Source: Pseudoalteromonas sp. MMG007 (GTDB lineage: Bacteria > Pseudomonadota > Gammaproteobacteria > Enterobacterales > Alteromonadaceae). From it: DNA of 64,000 nucleotides. Location: positions 743,310-807,309 of the forward strand of contig NZ_JAGJEI010000001.1 of NCBI RefSeq assembly GCF_018100985.1, given 5' to 3'. The position numbers and the translations under genes were made by a program. The notes under the pieces are model-generated. The model saw only the letters and a list, made by a program, of their open reading frames with translations. It did no database searches and was not told the DNA's origin. This document shows positions 45,111 to 54,343 of this stretch, in pieces. Position 1 is the first letter of the stretch. Every line of letters begins with the position of its first letter.

Positions 45111-47471
45111 ATGACGCTTGAGAGAACCGACCGAGTCGAAATCCCAGTCCTAGCACTGCGCGATGTTGTGGTATATCCACACATGGTGATCCCGCTTTTT
45201 GTTGGCCGTGAAAAATCAATAAAATGCCTAGAAGCGGCAATGGACAAAGACAAACAAATTTTCTTGGTTGCACAAAAAGATGCAACTGTAGATGAACCCG
45301 AACAAGACGATATTTACCGTATTGGTACTATTGCCACTGTACTTCAGTTATTAAAATTACCAGACGGTACAGTGAAAGTTTTAGTTGAAGGTACACAACG
45401 CGCACAAATTGAAGAATTTGTAGATAACGATGACTTTTTTGTTGCTAACGCCCAATTTATTGAATCTGATTCGGTAGACGAGCAAGAGCAAGATATATTT
45501 ATTCGCAGCGCTATTAGCCAGTTTGAAGGCTACGTAAAACTAAACAAAAAGATTCCACCAGAAGTATTAACCTCTGTGTCGGGTATTGATGAGCCAGCAC
45601 GTCTGGCCGACACAATGGCAGCGCATATGCCGCTTAAAGTGCCTGAAAAACAAAAAGTGCTAGAAATCTCAAGTGTGACTGAACGCTTAGAGTATTTAAT
45701 GGCGTTGATGGAAGGTGAAATAGACTTACTGCAAGTTGAGAAGAAAATTCGTACCCGCGTGAAAAAGCAGATGGAAAAATCTCAGCGCGAGTATTACCTC
45801 AACGAGCAAATGAAAGCCATTCAAAAAGAGCTTGGTGAGCTTGATGATGTGCCTGATGAATTTGAAGCGCTTAAAAAGCGTATTGAAGACTCTGGCATGC
45901 CTGATGAAGCTAAAGAAAAGGCCACTACTGAGCTTAATAAGCTTAAAATGATGTCGCCAATGTCTGCTGAAGCCACGGTTGTGCGTTCTTACATTGATAC
46001 GTTAATTAACGTGCCATGGAAAAAGCGCTCTAAAGTGAAAAAAGATTTAGCGGGCGCGCAAAAAATTCTTGATAGCGATCACCACGGCTTAGATAAAGTT
46101 AAAGAACGTATTATTGAGTACCTCGCAGTACAACAGCGTACAAATAAGCTCAAAGGGCCTATTTTATGTTTAGTGGGTCCTCCAGGTGTTGGTAAAACAT
46201 CTTTAGGGCAATCAATAGCGCGCTCTACTGGCCGTAAATATGTGCGTATGGCTTTAGGTGGCGTACGTGACGAGGCTGAAATTCGTGGCCATCGTCGTAC
46301 TTACATTGGTTCTATGCCAGGCAAGCTAATTCAAAACATGTCTAAAGTGGGCGTTAAAAACCCATTATTCTTGTTAGATGAAATTGACAAAATGTCATCA
46401 GACATGCGCGGCGACCCAGCATCAGCATTGTTAGAAGTACTTGATCCTGAGCAAAATAGCCATTTTGCCGATCATTACCTTGAAGTAGATTACGATTTAT
46501 CTGACGTTATGTTTGTAGCCACATCAAACAGCTTTAATATCCCGGGCCCATTATTGGACCGTATGGAAGTTATTCGCTTATCGGGTTACACCGAAGATGA
46601 AAAGCTAAACATTGCAAAAGAGCACCTTATTACTAAGCAAGTTAAACGTAATGGTTTAAAAGATAACGAGGTAGTAATAGAAGATAGCGCTATTATTGGC
46701 ATTATTCGTTATTACACGCGTGAAGCGGGTGTACGTAACCTAGAACGTGAAATATCTAAACTGTGCCGTAAAGCTGTTAAAAACATCTTGCTAGAAAAAG
46801 ACACTAAAACTGTGACTATCAATCAAGATAACCTAGAAGACTTTTTAGGTGTGCAGCGCTTTGATTATGGTAAAGCTGAAGATGGTAACCGTATTGGCCA
46901 AGTAACTGGTTTAGCGTGGACAGAAGTAGGTGGCGACTTACTTACTATTGAATGTGCGGCTGTTCCAGGTAAAGGCAAGTTAAGTTACACAGGTTCACTG
47001 GGTGATGTAATGCAAGAGTCGATTCAGGCTGCGATGACTGTTGTTCGTAATCGTGCTGATACATTCCGTATTAATAGCGATTTTTACGAAAAACGCGACA
47101 TACACGTTCACGTACCTGAAGGTGCAACACCTAAAGATGGCCCAAGTGCCGGTGCTGCTATGGTTACGGGTTTAGTGTCTAGCTTAACGGGTAACCCTGT
47201 AAAAGCTGATGTTGCAATGACAGGCGAAATAACACTGCGTGGTGAAGTATTGCCAATTGGTGGCCTTAAAGAAAAGTTATTGGCTGCGCATCGCGGTGGA
47301 ATTAAAACAGTCATCATTCCAAAAATTAACGAACGTGACCTAAAAGAGATCCCAGACAACGTGCTGGCAGGTCTTGATGTTCACCCTGTTACGTGGATTG
47401 ACGAGGTGTTAAAGCTTGCTTTAGTGCATCCTGTTGAGAGTTTTTCGCCCGAAACACCGAAAAACCAATAA
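45111..47471 (+). CDS. lon: ATP-dependent Lon protease
   Basis: Cytosolic AAA+ serine protease degrading misfolded and regulatory proteins. 786 aa from the ATG at 45111 (MTLERTDRVEIPVLALRDVV), preceded by GAAGAGA; an in-frame GTG 18 bp upstream overlaps that site. LON substrate-binding N-domain (about 10-200), coiled coil, Walker A GPPGVGKTSLGQ, Walker B LFLLDEIDKMSSD, and the proteolytic domain with the Ser-Lys dyad in PKDGPSAGAAM and the downstream GGLKEKLLAA. LonA type. Confidence 0.98.
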   Translation: MTLERTDRVEIPVLALRDVVVYPHMVIPLFVGREKSIKCLEAAMDKDKQIFLVAQKDATVDEPEQDDIYRIGTIATVLQLLKLPDGTVKVLVEGTQRAQIEEFVDNDDFFVANAQFIESDSVDEQEQDIFIRSAISQFEGYVKLNKKIPPEVLTSVSGIDEPARLADTMAAHMPLKVPEKQKVLEISSVTERLEYLMALMEGEIDLLQVEKKIRTRVKKQMEKSQREYYLNEQMKAIQKELGELDDVPDEFEALKKRIEDSGMPDEAKEKATTELNKLKMMSPMSAEATVVRSYIDTLINVPWKKRSKVKKDLAGAQKILDSDHHGLDKVKERIIEYLAVQQRTNKLKGPILCLVGPPGVGKTSLGQSIARSTGRKYVRMALGGVRDEAEIRGHRRTYIGSMPGKLIQNMSKVGVKNPLFLLDEIDKMSSDMRGDPASALLEVLDPEQNSHFADHYLEVDYDLSDVMFVATSNSFNIPGPLLDRMEVIRLSGYTEDEKLNIAKEHLITKQVKRNGLKDNEVVIEDSAIIGIIRYYTREAGVRNLEREISKLCRKAVKNILLEKDTKTVTINQDNLEDFLGVQRFDYGKAEDGNRIGQVTGLAWTEVGGDLLTIECAAVPGKGKLSYTGSLGDVMQESIQAAMTVVRNRADTFRINSDFYEKRDIHVHVPEGATPKDGPSAGAAMVTGLVSSLTGNPVKADVAMTGEITLRGEVLPIGGLKEKLLAAHRGGIKTVIIPKINERDLKEIPDNVLAGLDVHPVTWIDEVLKLALVHPVESFSPETPKNQ

Positions 47472-47541
47472 AAAACCCAAAAAAAGTGCTTCTTAGGGCT
47501 TTTCAAATCTAAACGGTATGATAAGTTAAGCACTGGTTTTC

Positions 47542-47569
47542 AAGCCTAGCCCTTATGGGGCCTAGGCTT
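47542..47569 (+). terminator. Hairpin after lon
   Basis: AAGCCTAG / CTAGGCTT stem with an inner CCC/GGG pairing; no T-tract, so possibly a weak terminator or part of the hupB leader. Confidence 0.45.
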
Positions 47570-47681
47570 AAGAAAAATATAATCATGTGAGCATTAAAAG
47601 TTTGCTCTAAAATTTTCAAAAAAGTGATGTTAGTTTAAAAAACCATCGCTCTTGATAATAACAATGAAAGAGGATGATATT

Positions 47682-47954
47682 GTGAATAAATCTCAATTAA
47701 TCGATCAAATCGCAGCTGACGCTGACATTTCTAAAGCGGCTGCAGGTCGTGCACTAGATTCATTCATCGGATCTGTATCTGGCGCGCTTAAAGATGGCGA
47801 TTCAGTTGCACTTGTAGGTTTTGGTACTTTCTCAGTACGTGAACGTGCTGCACGTTCAGGCCGTAACCCACAAACTGGTGAAACTATTCAAATTGCTGCA
47901 GCTAATATCCCAGCTTTCAAAGCCGGTAAAGCGCTTAAAGACGCAGTAAACTAA
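47682..47954 (+). CDS. hupB: DNA-binding protein HU-beta
   Basis: 90-aa nucleoid protein. The GTG at 47682 gives the canonical [11 protein letters not shown] start, with AAAGAGGA upstream; earlier in-frame starts (from 47652) would add an atypical leader. The DNA-binding arm signature is [22 protein letters not shown]. Follows lon as in E. coli. Confidence 0.97.
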   Translation: MNKSQLIDQIAADADISKAAAGRALDSFIGSVSGALKDGDSVALVGFGTFSVRERAARSGRNPQTGETIQIAAANIPAFKAGKALKDAVN

Positions 47955-48049
47955 TCACTGTTTTACACACATTAGTTATGGCGAGTGTAAAGATACTGAT
48001 TCACCACAACAGATGAATTAAGTAACTTTACCGCCAGTTACTTCAAGTG

Positions 48050-48082
48050 AAAAAGCGTATCTGGTAAGATACGCTTTTTTTA
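48050..48082 (+). terminator. Rho-independent terminator after hupB
   Basis: Stem AAAAGCGTATC / GATACGCTTTT and a T7 tail. Confidence 0.9.
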
Positions 48083-48125
48083 CATGTGACAAGGTAAAAT
48101 ACCTTGATCAAAAAGAGATAAACAA

Positions 48126-50027
48126 ATGCTTGAGAAAATCAGAGAGGGCTCACAAGGCCCTGTAGCCAAAATAATTTTAGGCGCGGTGATTTTATCTTTT
48201 GCCTTAGCAGGGATCGGTAGTTACTTAGGTCAAACCACAGAACAACCCGTTGCTGAAGTAAATGGAATTAAAATTAGCCAGACCGAATTTAATCGTGCTT
48301 ATCAAAACGAACGTAGCCGTTTAGAGCAACAATTTGGTGAATACTTTACACAAATTGCAGCCGATCCAAATTATATGGCACAAATACGTCAAGGTGTAAT
48401 TGACCGCTTAGTACAACAAGAATTGCAATCACAATTAGCGGCAGATTTAGGCCTTCGCGTAAGCGACGACAGCGTACGTAAAACCATTTTAGAACTACCT
48501 TACTTTCAAATTGGCGAAAAGTTTAATAACGACCGTTACTTACAAGTAATTCGTCAAATGAACTTTCAACCAGATGCATTTCGTGAATATCTTCGTAGAG
48601 ATATGACGCGCAGCCAATTAGTATCAGCTGTAGCAGGTACTGACTTTGCATTAGAAAGCGAGCTTAAGAGTGCGATTGCACTACAACAACAAACGCGTAG
48701 CATCGACTACTTAGTCGTTAACAAAGAAGCACTAGCAAAAGACATTGAAGTATCAGAGCAAGAAATTTCTGATTACTACGACCTAAACTCTTCACAGTTT
48801 TTATCGCCAGAGCTAATTTCAGTAAATTATATTGAATTAAATGCGTCAGATATTAACGTTGAGTCGGTAACTGAGGATGATGTAAAAGCGTATTACGAGC
48901 AAAATAAAGCGCAGTACATCGAGCCTGAAAAACGCCGTGTATCGCATATCTTAATTGATAACAGTGAAGACGACGATGCAGCTAAAGAAAAAGCTAACGC
49001 GCTACACGCTCAACTTGAGCAAGGTGCAGATTTTGCAGAGCTTGCTGAGTCATCGTCTGATGATATTGTAAGCGGTGAAATGGGCGGCGACCTTGAGTGG
49101 ATTGAGCGTGATGTAATGGACCCTGCATTTGAAGAGGCTGCGTTTGCACTTGAAAATAAAGGTGACTTTTCAGAGGTTGTTGCATCTGAGTTTGGTTATC
49201 ACATTATTAAACTTACAGATCTACAGCCACAACAAGTAAAAGCGTATGATGATGTTAAAGCAGATTTACGTGCTGAGCTTGAGCAAACTGAAAAAGTAGA
49301 TGCATTTTACGAGAAGCAAACTGAAATGGGCGCATTAGCGTTCGAAATTTCAGACCGTTTAGATGACGCCGCAGAAGCTGCAGACATTGAAGTTAAATCT
49401 ACACCTCTTTTAGCGCTTAACGCACTTCCTGAGCCATTAAATAACCCAGCGGTTATTACAGCGCTAACATCAGTTGATTTACTAGAAGATAAAGTAAACT
49501 CTGAGGTTATTGAACTTGGTGATGAGCACGCAGTTGTTGTTCGTATTAACGAACACGAACCTGCAGCAACTAAGCCACTATCTGAGGTAAGTGAGCAAAT
49601 TAAAACTCGCTTAGTTAACGAAAAATCATCAGAGCTTGCTAAAAGTAAAGCGCGTGAATTATTCGCTCAAGTACAAGCAGGCAAAAGCTTAAATGATGTT
49701 GCACAAGAGCAAAGCTTAATAGTTCGCCAAGAAGCGCAATTAACGCGTCAAAGCTACACTGTATCGCCAGCAATTGTAACGCAAACGTTTAAAATGGCTC
49801 ACCCAGCAGATTCTGCAGTGGTTGATATTGTTGATTTAAACAATGGTGACTCAGCAATTGTTGCGCTTAAATCGGTGAGTGATGCACAAGTTGCAGAAAA
49901 CATTGATGCACAAACTAAGCAAACAATTACTATGGCGCAAGCCAATAAAAACTATATGGTATTTATTGAAGCGCTAAAAGCACAAGCTGAGCTTAACTTA
50001 CCACTGGTGGAGCAAGCGGCTGAATAA
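48126..50027 (+). CDS. ppiD: Periplasmic folding chaperone PpiD
   Basis: 633-aa inner-membrane-anchored, SurA-like protein that meets secreted proteins leaving the Sec channel. N-terminal membrane helix (about 15-33, KIILGAVILSFALAGIGSYL), SurA_N-like helical domain, one parvulin domain (about 265-360, RRVSHILIDN ... FAELAESSSDD ... GDLEWIERDVMDPAFEEAAF ... FGYHIIKL), and a helical C-terminus. Follows hupB, the conserved arrangement. Confidence 0.95.
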   Translation: MLEKIREGSQGPVAKIILGAVILSFALAGIGSYLGQTTEQPVAEVNGIKISQTEFNRAYQNERSRLEQQFGEYFTQIAADPNYMAQIRQGVIDRLVQQELQSQLAADLGLRVSDDSVRKTILELPYFQIGEKFNNDRYLQVIRQMNFQPDAFREYLRRDMTRSQLVSAVAGTDFALESELKSAIALQQQTRSIDYLVVNKEALAKDIEVSEQEISDYYDLNSSQFLSPELISVNYIELNASDINVESVTEDDVKAYYEQNKAQYIEPEKRRVSHILIDNSEDDDAAKEKANALHAQLEQGADFAELAESSSDDIVSGEMGGDLEWIERDVMDPAFEEAAFALENKGDFSEVVASEFGYHIIKLTDLQPQQVKAYDDVKADLRAELEQTEKVDAFYEKQTEMGALAFEISDRLDDAAEAADIEVKSTPLLALNALPEPLNNPAVITALTSVDLLEDKVNSEVIELGDEHAVVVRINEHEPAATKPLSEVSEQIKTRLVNEKSSELAKSKARELFAQVQAGKSLNDVAQEQSLIVRQEAQLTRQSYTVSPAIVTQTFKMAHPADSAVVDIVDLNNGDSAIVALKSVSDAQVAENIDAQTKQTITMAQANKNYMVFIEALKAQAELNLPLVEQAAE

Positions 50028-50047
50028 GTTGTTTTAGCTAATACACT

Positions 50048-50071
50048 AAAGGCGCCTTGAGCGCCTTTTTT
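50048..50071 (+). terminator. Rho-independent terminator after ppiD
   Basis: Stem AAAGGCGC / GCGCCTTT, loop CTTGA, followed by T residues. Confidence 0.88.
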
Positions 50072-50119
50072 ATTGTCTTGAATTCAGCAGTCCGTAATAA
50101 TACTAATCATTTTATGGGG

Positions 50120-50602
50120 CTAGATAGGCCTCGCAATAAACTCAATCCGATTACCACTAGGCTCTCTTATCATCATGTGCTGCGCAGGGCCTTTACCTAA
50201 CTTCTCTGGTGCAAACTCAATTTTAATATTATCTTTGCCTTTTAGGTGCATGTATAACTCGGCGAGTTTTTCAATGCTTTCTACGCTTAGCGCTAAATGA
50301 TGTAACCCCACATTATTGGCTCGATTAAACTCAACATGCTTTTCATCATTTTTAACTTTCCAAAGCGTAATTGTAATATGTGAGTTTGATAAAAAATAAG
50401 CCGGGTAGCTTTTATCACCACCCAGTAATTTAAAACCTAATACTTGTGTAAAAAATGTTTTTGATGAATCTAAATCTGAAACAGTTAAGCCCAAATGATC
50501 GACTCCGCCAACCCAGTTTTTAACTTTGTTATGGGTATCGGCAATAGCAGAAGCAGATAATAGCAGTAGGGGAGTAATACTAAGTAGTGTGTGTTTGAGC
50601 AT
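50120..50602 (-). CDS. Secreted VOC-family (glyoxalase/bleomycin-resistance fold) protein
   Basis: 160 aa with a probable signal peptide (MLKHTLLSITPLLLLSASAIA), unusual for this mostly cytosolic fold. The mature part has the two beta-alpha-beta-beta-beta modules: VDHLGLTVSDLDSSKTFF near the start, VGLHHLALSVESIEKL in the middle and REPSGNRIEFIARPI at the end. The His and Glu pattern (DHLG, LHHLA, IEFIA) would suit a metal site. Substrate unknown. It stands between ppiD and sapF on the opposite strand to ppiD. Confidence 0.8.
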   Translation of the reverse strand: MLKHTLLSITPLLLLSASAIADTHNKVKNWVGGVDHLGLTVSDLDSSKTFFTQVLGFKLLGGDKSYPAYFLSNSHITITLWKVKNDEKHVEFNRANNVGLHHLALSVESIEKLAELYMHLKGKDNIKIEFAPEKLGKGPAQHMMIREPSGNRIEFIARPI

Positions 50603-50674
50603 GGAGCGGCCTTGTTAAAAGTAAAAGTTAATAACAAGACCTTCTAAAATGTACTTACATTACAAAAAACGGCA

Positions 50675-51436
50675 TTAGCAGCTTAATAAACGCTCAGTAA
50701 CTTTTGATTGTGGGTTTTGAAATACCTCTTCAGTGCGCCCGTATTCCACCACTTCACCTTTATCAAGCACGACGACTAAATCGCTAATATGGCGAACTAA
50801 ACTAAGGTGATGAGTGATCATGACATAAGTGAGGCCAGTATCACGCTGCAGTTTAAGTAATAGATTTACGATTTGAGCGCGTATCGAAGGGTCTAAAGAA
50901 GAAACCGCTTCATCAAGTACGATTACCTTCGGATCTAATATTAGAGCTCTAGCAAACGCTACACGCTGCAATTGCCCCACACTAAACATATGTGGGTAAT
51001 AATGTTTATGATCGATTAATAAACCTACTTTAGAAAGCGTGGCATCTATTTTCTCATCACGCTGAGCTGTATCAAACTCGGTATTGTACTGCAGGCAATC
51101 GTCAAGCATTTCACCTATGGTTAAACCAGGGTTGAGCGAGGCACCTGAGTCTTGAAAAATCATGCGGATATGCCGACATTGATTATCGCGTACGCCGTTA
51201 TCTTCAATAATATTATTTTCGAGTAAAATTTGCCCGCTATCTGCGTTATCAGCGCCCGAAAGCAGCTTAGCTAATGTACTTTTACCCGCACCAGTTTCGC
51301 CAATTATGGCGATACTTTCACCTTTGCCTACGCAAAATGAAATATTTTTAAGTACCTCAAACTTTTTGCGAGAAAAAAGCCCGGCGCGTACATTAAAGGT
51401 TTTACAAAGGGCTTGTACTTTTAATACTGGCTGCAT
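50675..51436 (-). CDS. sapF: Peptide ABC transporter ATPase SapF
   Basis: 253-aa ATPase of the Dpp/Opp-like Sap transporter. Walker A GETGAGKSTLAK, signature FSVGQLQRVAFARAL, Walker B VIVLDEAVSSLD. Last gene of sapABCDF. Its start shares a base with the sapD stop. SapBCDF in enterics is tied to antimicrobial-peptide resistance, peptide or putrescine transport and K+ uptake; which applies here is unknown. Confidence 0.92.
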   Translation of the reverse strand: MQPVLKVQALCKTFNVRAGLFSRKKFEVLKNISFCVGKGESIAIIGETGAGKSTLAKLLSGADNADSGQILLENNIIEDNGVRDNQCRHIRMIFQDSGASLNPGLTIGEMLDDCLQYNTEFDTAQRDEKIDATLSKVGLLIDHKHYYPHMFSVGQLQRVAFARALILDPKVIVLDEAVSSLDPSIRAQIVNLLLKLQRDTGLTYVMITHHLSLVRHISDLVVVLDKGEVVEYGRTEEVFQNPQSKVTERLLSC

Positions 51437-52428
51437 TACTTCATGTCCTTAATTAACGGAAAGTGACACGCATAACTATGGCCATGATGTTTAGTTAAAG
51501 CGGGTGTAACGACACATGCCTTTTGCGCTTGTGGGCAACGCGGTCCTAATCGGCAGCCAATAGGCAAATGTTGCAGCGTAGGAATGGTACCTTTAAGCGC
51601 ATAAAACGGCTCTTTATGGGCTAAGCCTTGCTCGTAGTCGGGCAAGCTTTTTAAGAGCGCTTGTGTATACGGATGCCTAGGTTGTTTAAATATTTGATGA
51701 GTAGGGCCTGCTTCCACCATTTGCCCGCAATACAAAACATGGATACCATGTGACCAATGAGCAATTTCTTCAAGTTCATGAGAAATCATCAAAATAGACA
51801 TGTTTTTAAGCTGGTTTAAGCTTTTTAGTAACCTAAAAACTTGCGCGCGGGTGGTGCTTTCAAGCGCTGTAGTCGGCTCATCAGCAATCAAGAGCTTAGG
51901 CGTACGAGCGATGGCCATTGCAATCATTACTTTTTGGCACACGCCCTCTGAGAGCTCGTGCGGGTAACTACTAAGTACAGCTTCGTGATTTTTAATACCG
52001 ACCTTATGAATAAGCGCTTTTACGCGGTCTTTTCTCTCGCGGTTGCGTTTTAAAAAGAAACCTTTGTGAGCAACTTCAGGGAGTGTTTCGGCTATTTGGT
52101 CAAATATTTTTGCGGTAGGGTCAAGGCATCTACTTGGATCTTGGTAAATCATGGCGATGTCTTGGCTGACTATTTTACGGCGCTGCTCTGGGCTTAGGCG
52201 CATTAAATCAACACCGCGCCAGTGAATACGATCGGCTGTTATATCCCAGCGTTCGTTTAATACGCCAATAATCGCTTTTGCTATTAAGCTTTTACCTGAA
52301 CCAGACTCACCTACAAGTGCATGTACTTCACCTTCTTTTAAGCTAAAGCTCACTCTGTCTACGGCTCTAATTATCGTCTCAGAGGTGCGTAGTTCAATTG
52401 TTAAGTTACGAACATCAAGTAATTGCAT
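51436..52428 (-). CDS. sapD: Peptide ABC transporter ATPase SapD
   Basis: 330-aa ATPase: Walker A GESGSGKSLIAKA, Walker B LLIADEPTTALE, and the C-terminal oligopeptide-transporter domain with a Cys cluster (CRLGPRCPQAQKAC ... YACHFPL) found in OppD/DppD-type subunits, where such a cluster can hold an Fe-S centre. The signature reads LSEGVCQKVMIAMAIA, a variant of LSGGQ. Directly abuts sapC. Confidence 0.93.
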   Translation of the reverse strand: MQLLDVRNLTIELRTSETIIRAVDRVSFSLKEGEVHALVGESGSGKSLIAKAIIGVLNERWDITADRIHWRGVDLMRLSPEQRRKIVSQDIAMIYQDPSRCLDPTAKIFDQIAETLPEVAHKGFFLKRNRERKDRVKALIHKVGIKNHEAVLSSYPHELSEGVCQKVMIAMAIARTPKLLIADEPTTALESTTRAQVFRLLKSLNQLKNMSILMISHELEEIAHWSHGIHVLYCGQMVEAGPTHQIFKQPRHPYTQALLKSLPDYEQGLAHKEPFYALKGTIPTLQHLPIGCRLGPRCPQAQKACVVTPALTKHHGHSYACHFPLIKDMK

Positions 52429-53322
52429 TTAATCTGCCTTACGTGCTTTAAGCACTTGTCGCAGGCCATCACCTACTAAATTGGTAGATAATACGGCTAA
52501 AAATAACAGTACACCGGGCAAAGCTACCGTCCACGGTGCTAAATAAATCAGGCCTAAGTTTTCAGCTAAAATTGCGCCCCATTCGGTTGTGGGAGGCTGT
52601 GCACCCAGCTTTAAAAAGCCAAGGGCAGAAATATCTAATATAGCGGTAGAAAGCGCCATAGTGAAAATAACCACAATGTGCTCGTAAATATTTGGAAAAA
52701 TTCCCCGCGATATAATATGCCAGTTAGATGCGCCATCTAGCTTAAACGCGGTGATGTAATCTTTACCTAGTTCATCAACAATTAAGTTACGAACCGAGTG
52801 AATAAACTGTGGCAGTAGCGCCAATATAATTGCCCATACGGTATTCATTAAACCAGGGCCAAGTATGGCTATTATAATTATTGCCAATAATAAAGAAGGT
52901 ATTGAGAGCGTTATATCAAGTAAATGATTTAAAAAGCTTGAACGAAGGCCTCGGCTAATACCTGCAAAAGTACCGACTAAAACACCAATAATTGTTGTTA
53001 ATAAAGCGGCGACCACAGACAATCCAAACGTATAGGTTGCGCCATTCATTAAACGAGAGAGAACATCTCGGCCTAAATCGTCGGTGCCTAAAATAAAGCG
53101 CACATCGCCCATTTCACGCCACGAAGGTGGAATGAGTAAGGCATCACTATGTTGTTGATTTACACCATAAGGCGCTAAAAATGGCGCGCTGGCTGCTAAT
53201 AAAGCAAACGCCATAAAAATCCATAAACCCACAAGAGCAGGATGATTATTTTTAAATTTTCGCCAAAATCGCGCAAGTGGCGATTTATTCGACTCTTCAG
53301 AAAATAAATTAAACTTTGCCAT
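52429..53322 (-). CDS. sapC: Peptide ABC transporter permease SapC
   Basis: 297-aa inner-membrane permease with about six helices and the EAA-like loop (ELGKDYITAFKLDGASNWHI). The N-terminal cytoplasmic leader (SPLARFWRKFKNNHPALVGL) is typical of the DppC/OppC class. Overlaps sapB by 14 bp, indicating tight operon structure. Confidence 0.92.
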   Translation of the reverse strand: MAKFNLFSEESNKSPLARFWRKFKNNHPALVGLWIFMAFALLAASAPFLAPYGVNQQHSDALLIPPSWREMGDVRFILGTDDLGRDVLSRLMNGATYTFGLSVVAALLTTIIGVLVGTFAGISRGLRSSFLNHLLDITLSIPSLLLAIIIIAILGPGLMNTVWAIILALLPQFIHSVRNLIVDELGKDYITAFKLDGASNWHIISRGIFPNIYEHIVVIFTMALSTAILDISALGFLKLGAQPPTTEWGAILAENLGLIYLAPWTVALPGVLLFLAVLSTNLVGDGLRQVLKARKAD

Positions 53323-54343
53323 GGGCCTGGTTCCGCGAGAGTGGGTCGAATAATGTGTAAGTGAGCTCAGCTATAATAGTGGCTAATATAACAAATAAAG
53401 ACACTGCCATTAAACCACCTTGAATAGCTGGGAAGTCGCGCTGATAAATACTGTCAATTAACCAGCGGCCTATGCCTGGCCACGAAAAAATAACCTCGGT
53501 TATCATAGCAAGGGTAATTAGCGTACTAAATTGCAAACCTATTTGTTTTATAACCGGTAATAATGCATTACGAAGCGCATGGTGCATGATAAGTTGGCGT
53601 CGGTTAAGGCCTTTTGCCCTGGCTGTTTTAATAAAGTTTTGATCCATTATTTTAAGCATAGACTCACGTGTAAAGCGCACCAATACCGTTGTGGGGTACA
53701 TTGCCAGTACAATAGTGGGGAGTGTTAAATGGCGCAGGGCATCTACAAAAGCCATGCCTTTATAGGGAAAGCCCGCTAAAGCAATATCAACTAAAATAAA
53801 CCCAGTACTTGCTGGTATTTCATAAAGTAAGCCCATTCTTCCCGACATAGGAAACCAGCCAAGCTTTAATGAAAAAATCATTATTAATAACAGGGCAAGC
53901 CAAAATACCGGAATAGAATAACCCACCATAGTGGTTGAGTTTATGAGTTTATCGGGCCAGCGTTTATGATAGCCAGAGCCTAAAATGCCTGCTGGTACAC
54001 CAACCACAATTGATACAATAAGTGCATATAAGCTAAGCTCAAGCGTTGCTGGTAATAAATCAAAAATATGACTAAACACACTGCCACCAGAGGCAAACGA
54101 CAGCCCCCAATCACCTTGAAATATTCGCCCTAAAAAAGCAATGTATTGCATAAAGTAATTGCTGTTGTATAAATATTTGTCTTCAAGCTCACTATGCTGA
54201 GCGAAGTTGCTGCTAGGTACACCACTTAAATTACTTAATGGATCGCCAGGGAACAAATAAGCGAGAGAAAAAGTAAAAACGCTGAGCATTAAAACCATAA
54301 AAAACAATAAGCCAAGGCGGCGTAAAATATAATCTACGATCAT
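53309..54343 (-). CDS. sapB: Peptide ABC transporter permease SapB
   Basis: 344-aa DppB-type permease: N-terminal helix (YILRRLGLLFFMVLMLSVFT), a periplasmic loop, five further helices and the EAA motif segment DQNFIKTARAKGLNRRQLIM. Its ATG overlaps the sapA stop by one base. Confidence 0.93.
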   Translation of the reverse strand: MIVDYILRRLGLLFFMVLMLSVFTFSLAYLFPGDPLSNLSGVPSSNFAQHSELEDKYLYNSNYFMQYIAFLGRIFQGDWGLSFASGGSVFSHIFDLLPATLELSLYALIVSIVVGVPAGILGSGYHKRWPDKLINSTTMVGYSIPVFWLALLLIMIFSLKLGWFPMSGRMGLLYEIPASTGFILVDIALAGFPYKGMAFVDALRHLTLPTIVLAMYPTTVLVRFTRESMLKIMDQNFIKTARAKGLNRRQLIMHHALRNALLPVIKQIGLQFSTLITLAMITEVIFSWPGIGRWLIDSIYQRDFPAIQGGLMAVSLFVILATIIAELTYTLFDPLSRNQAHGKV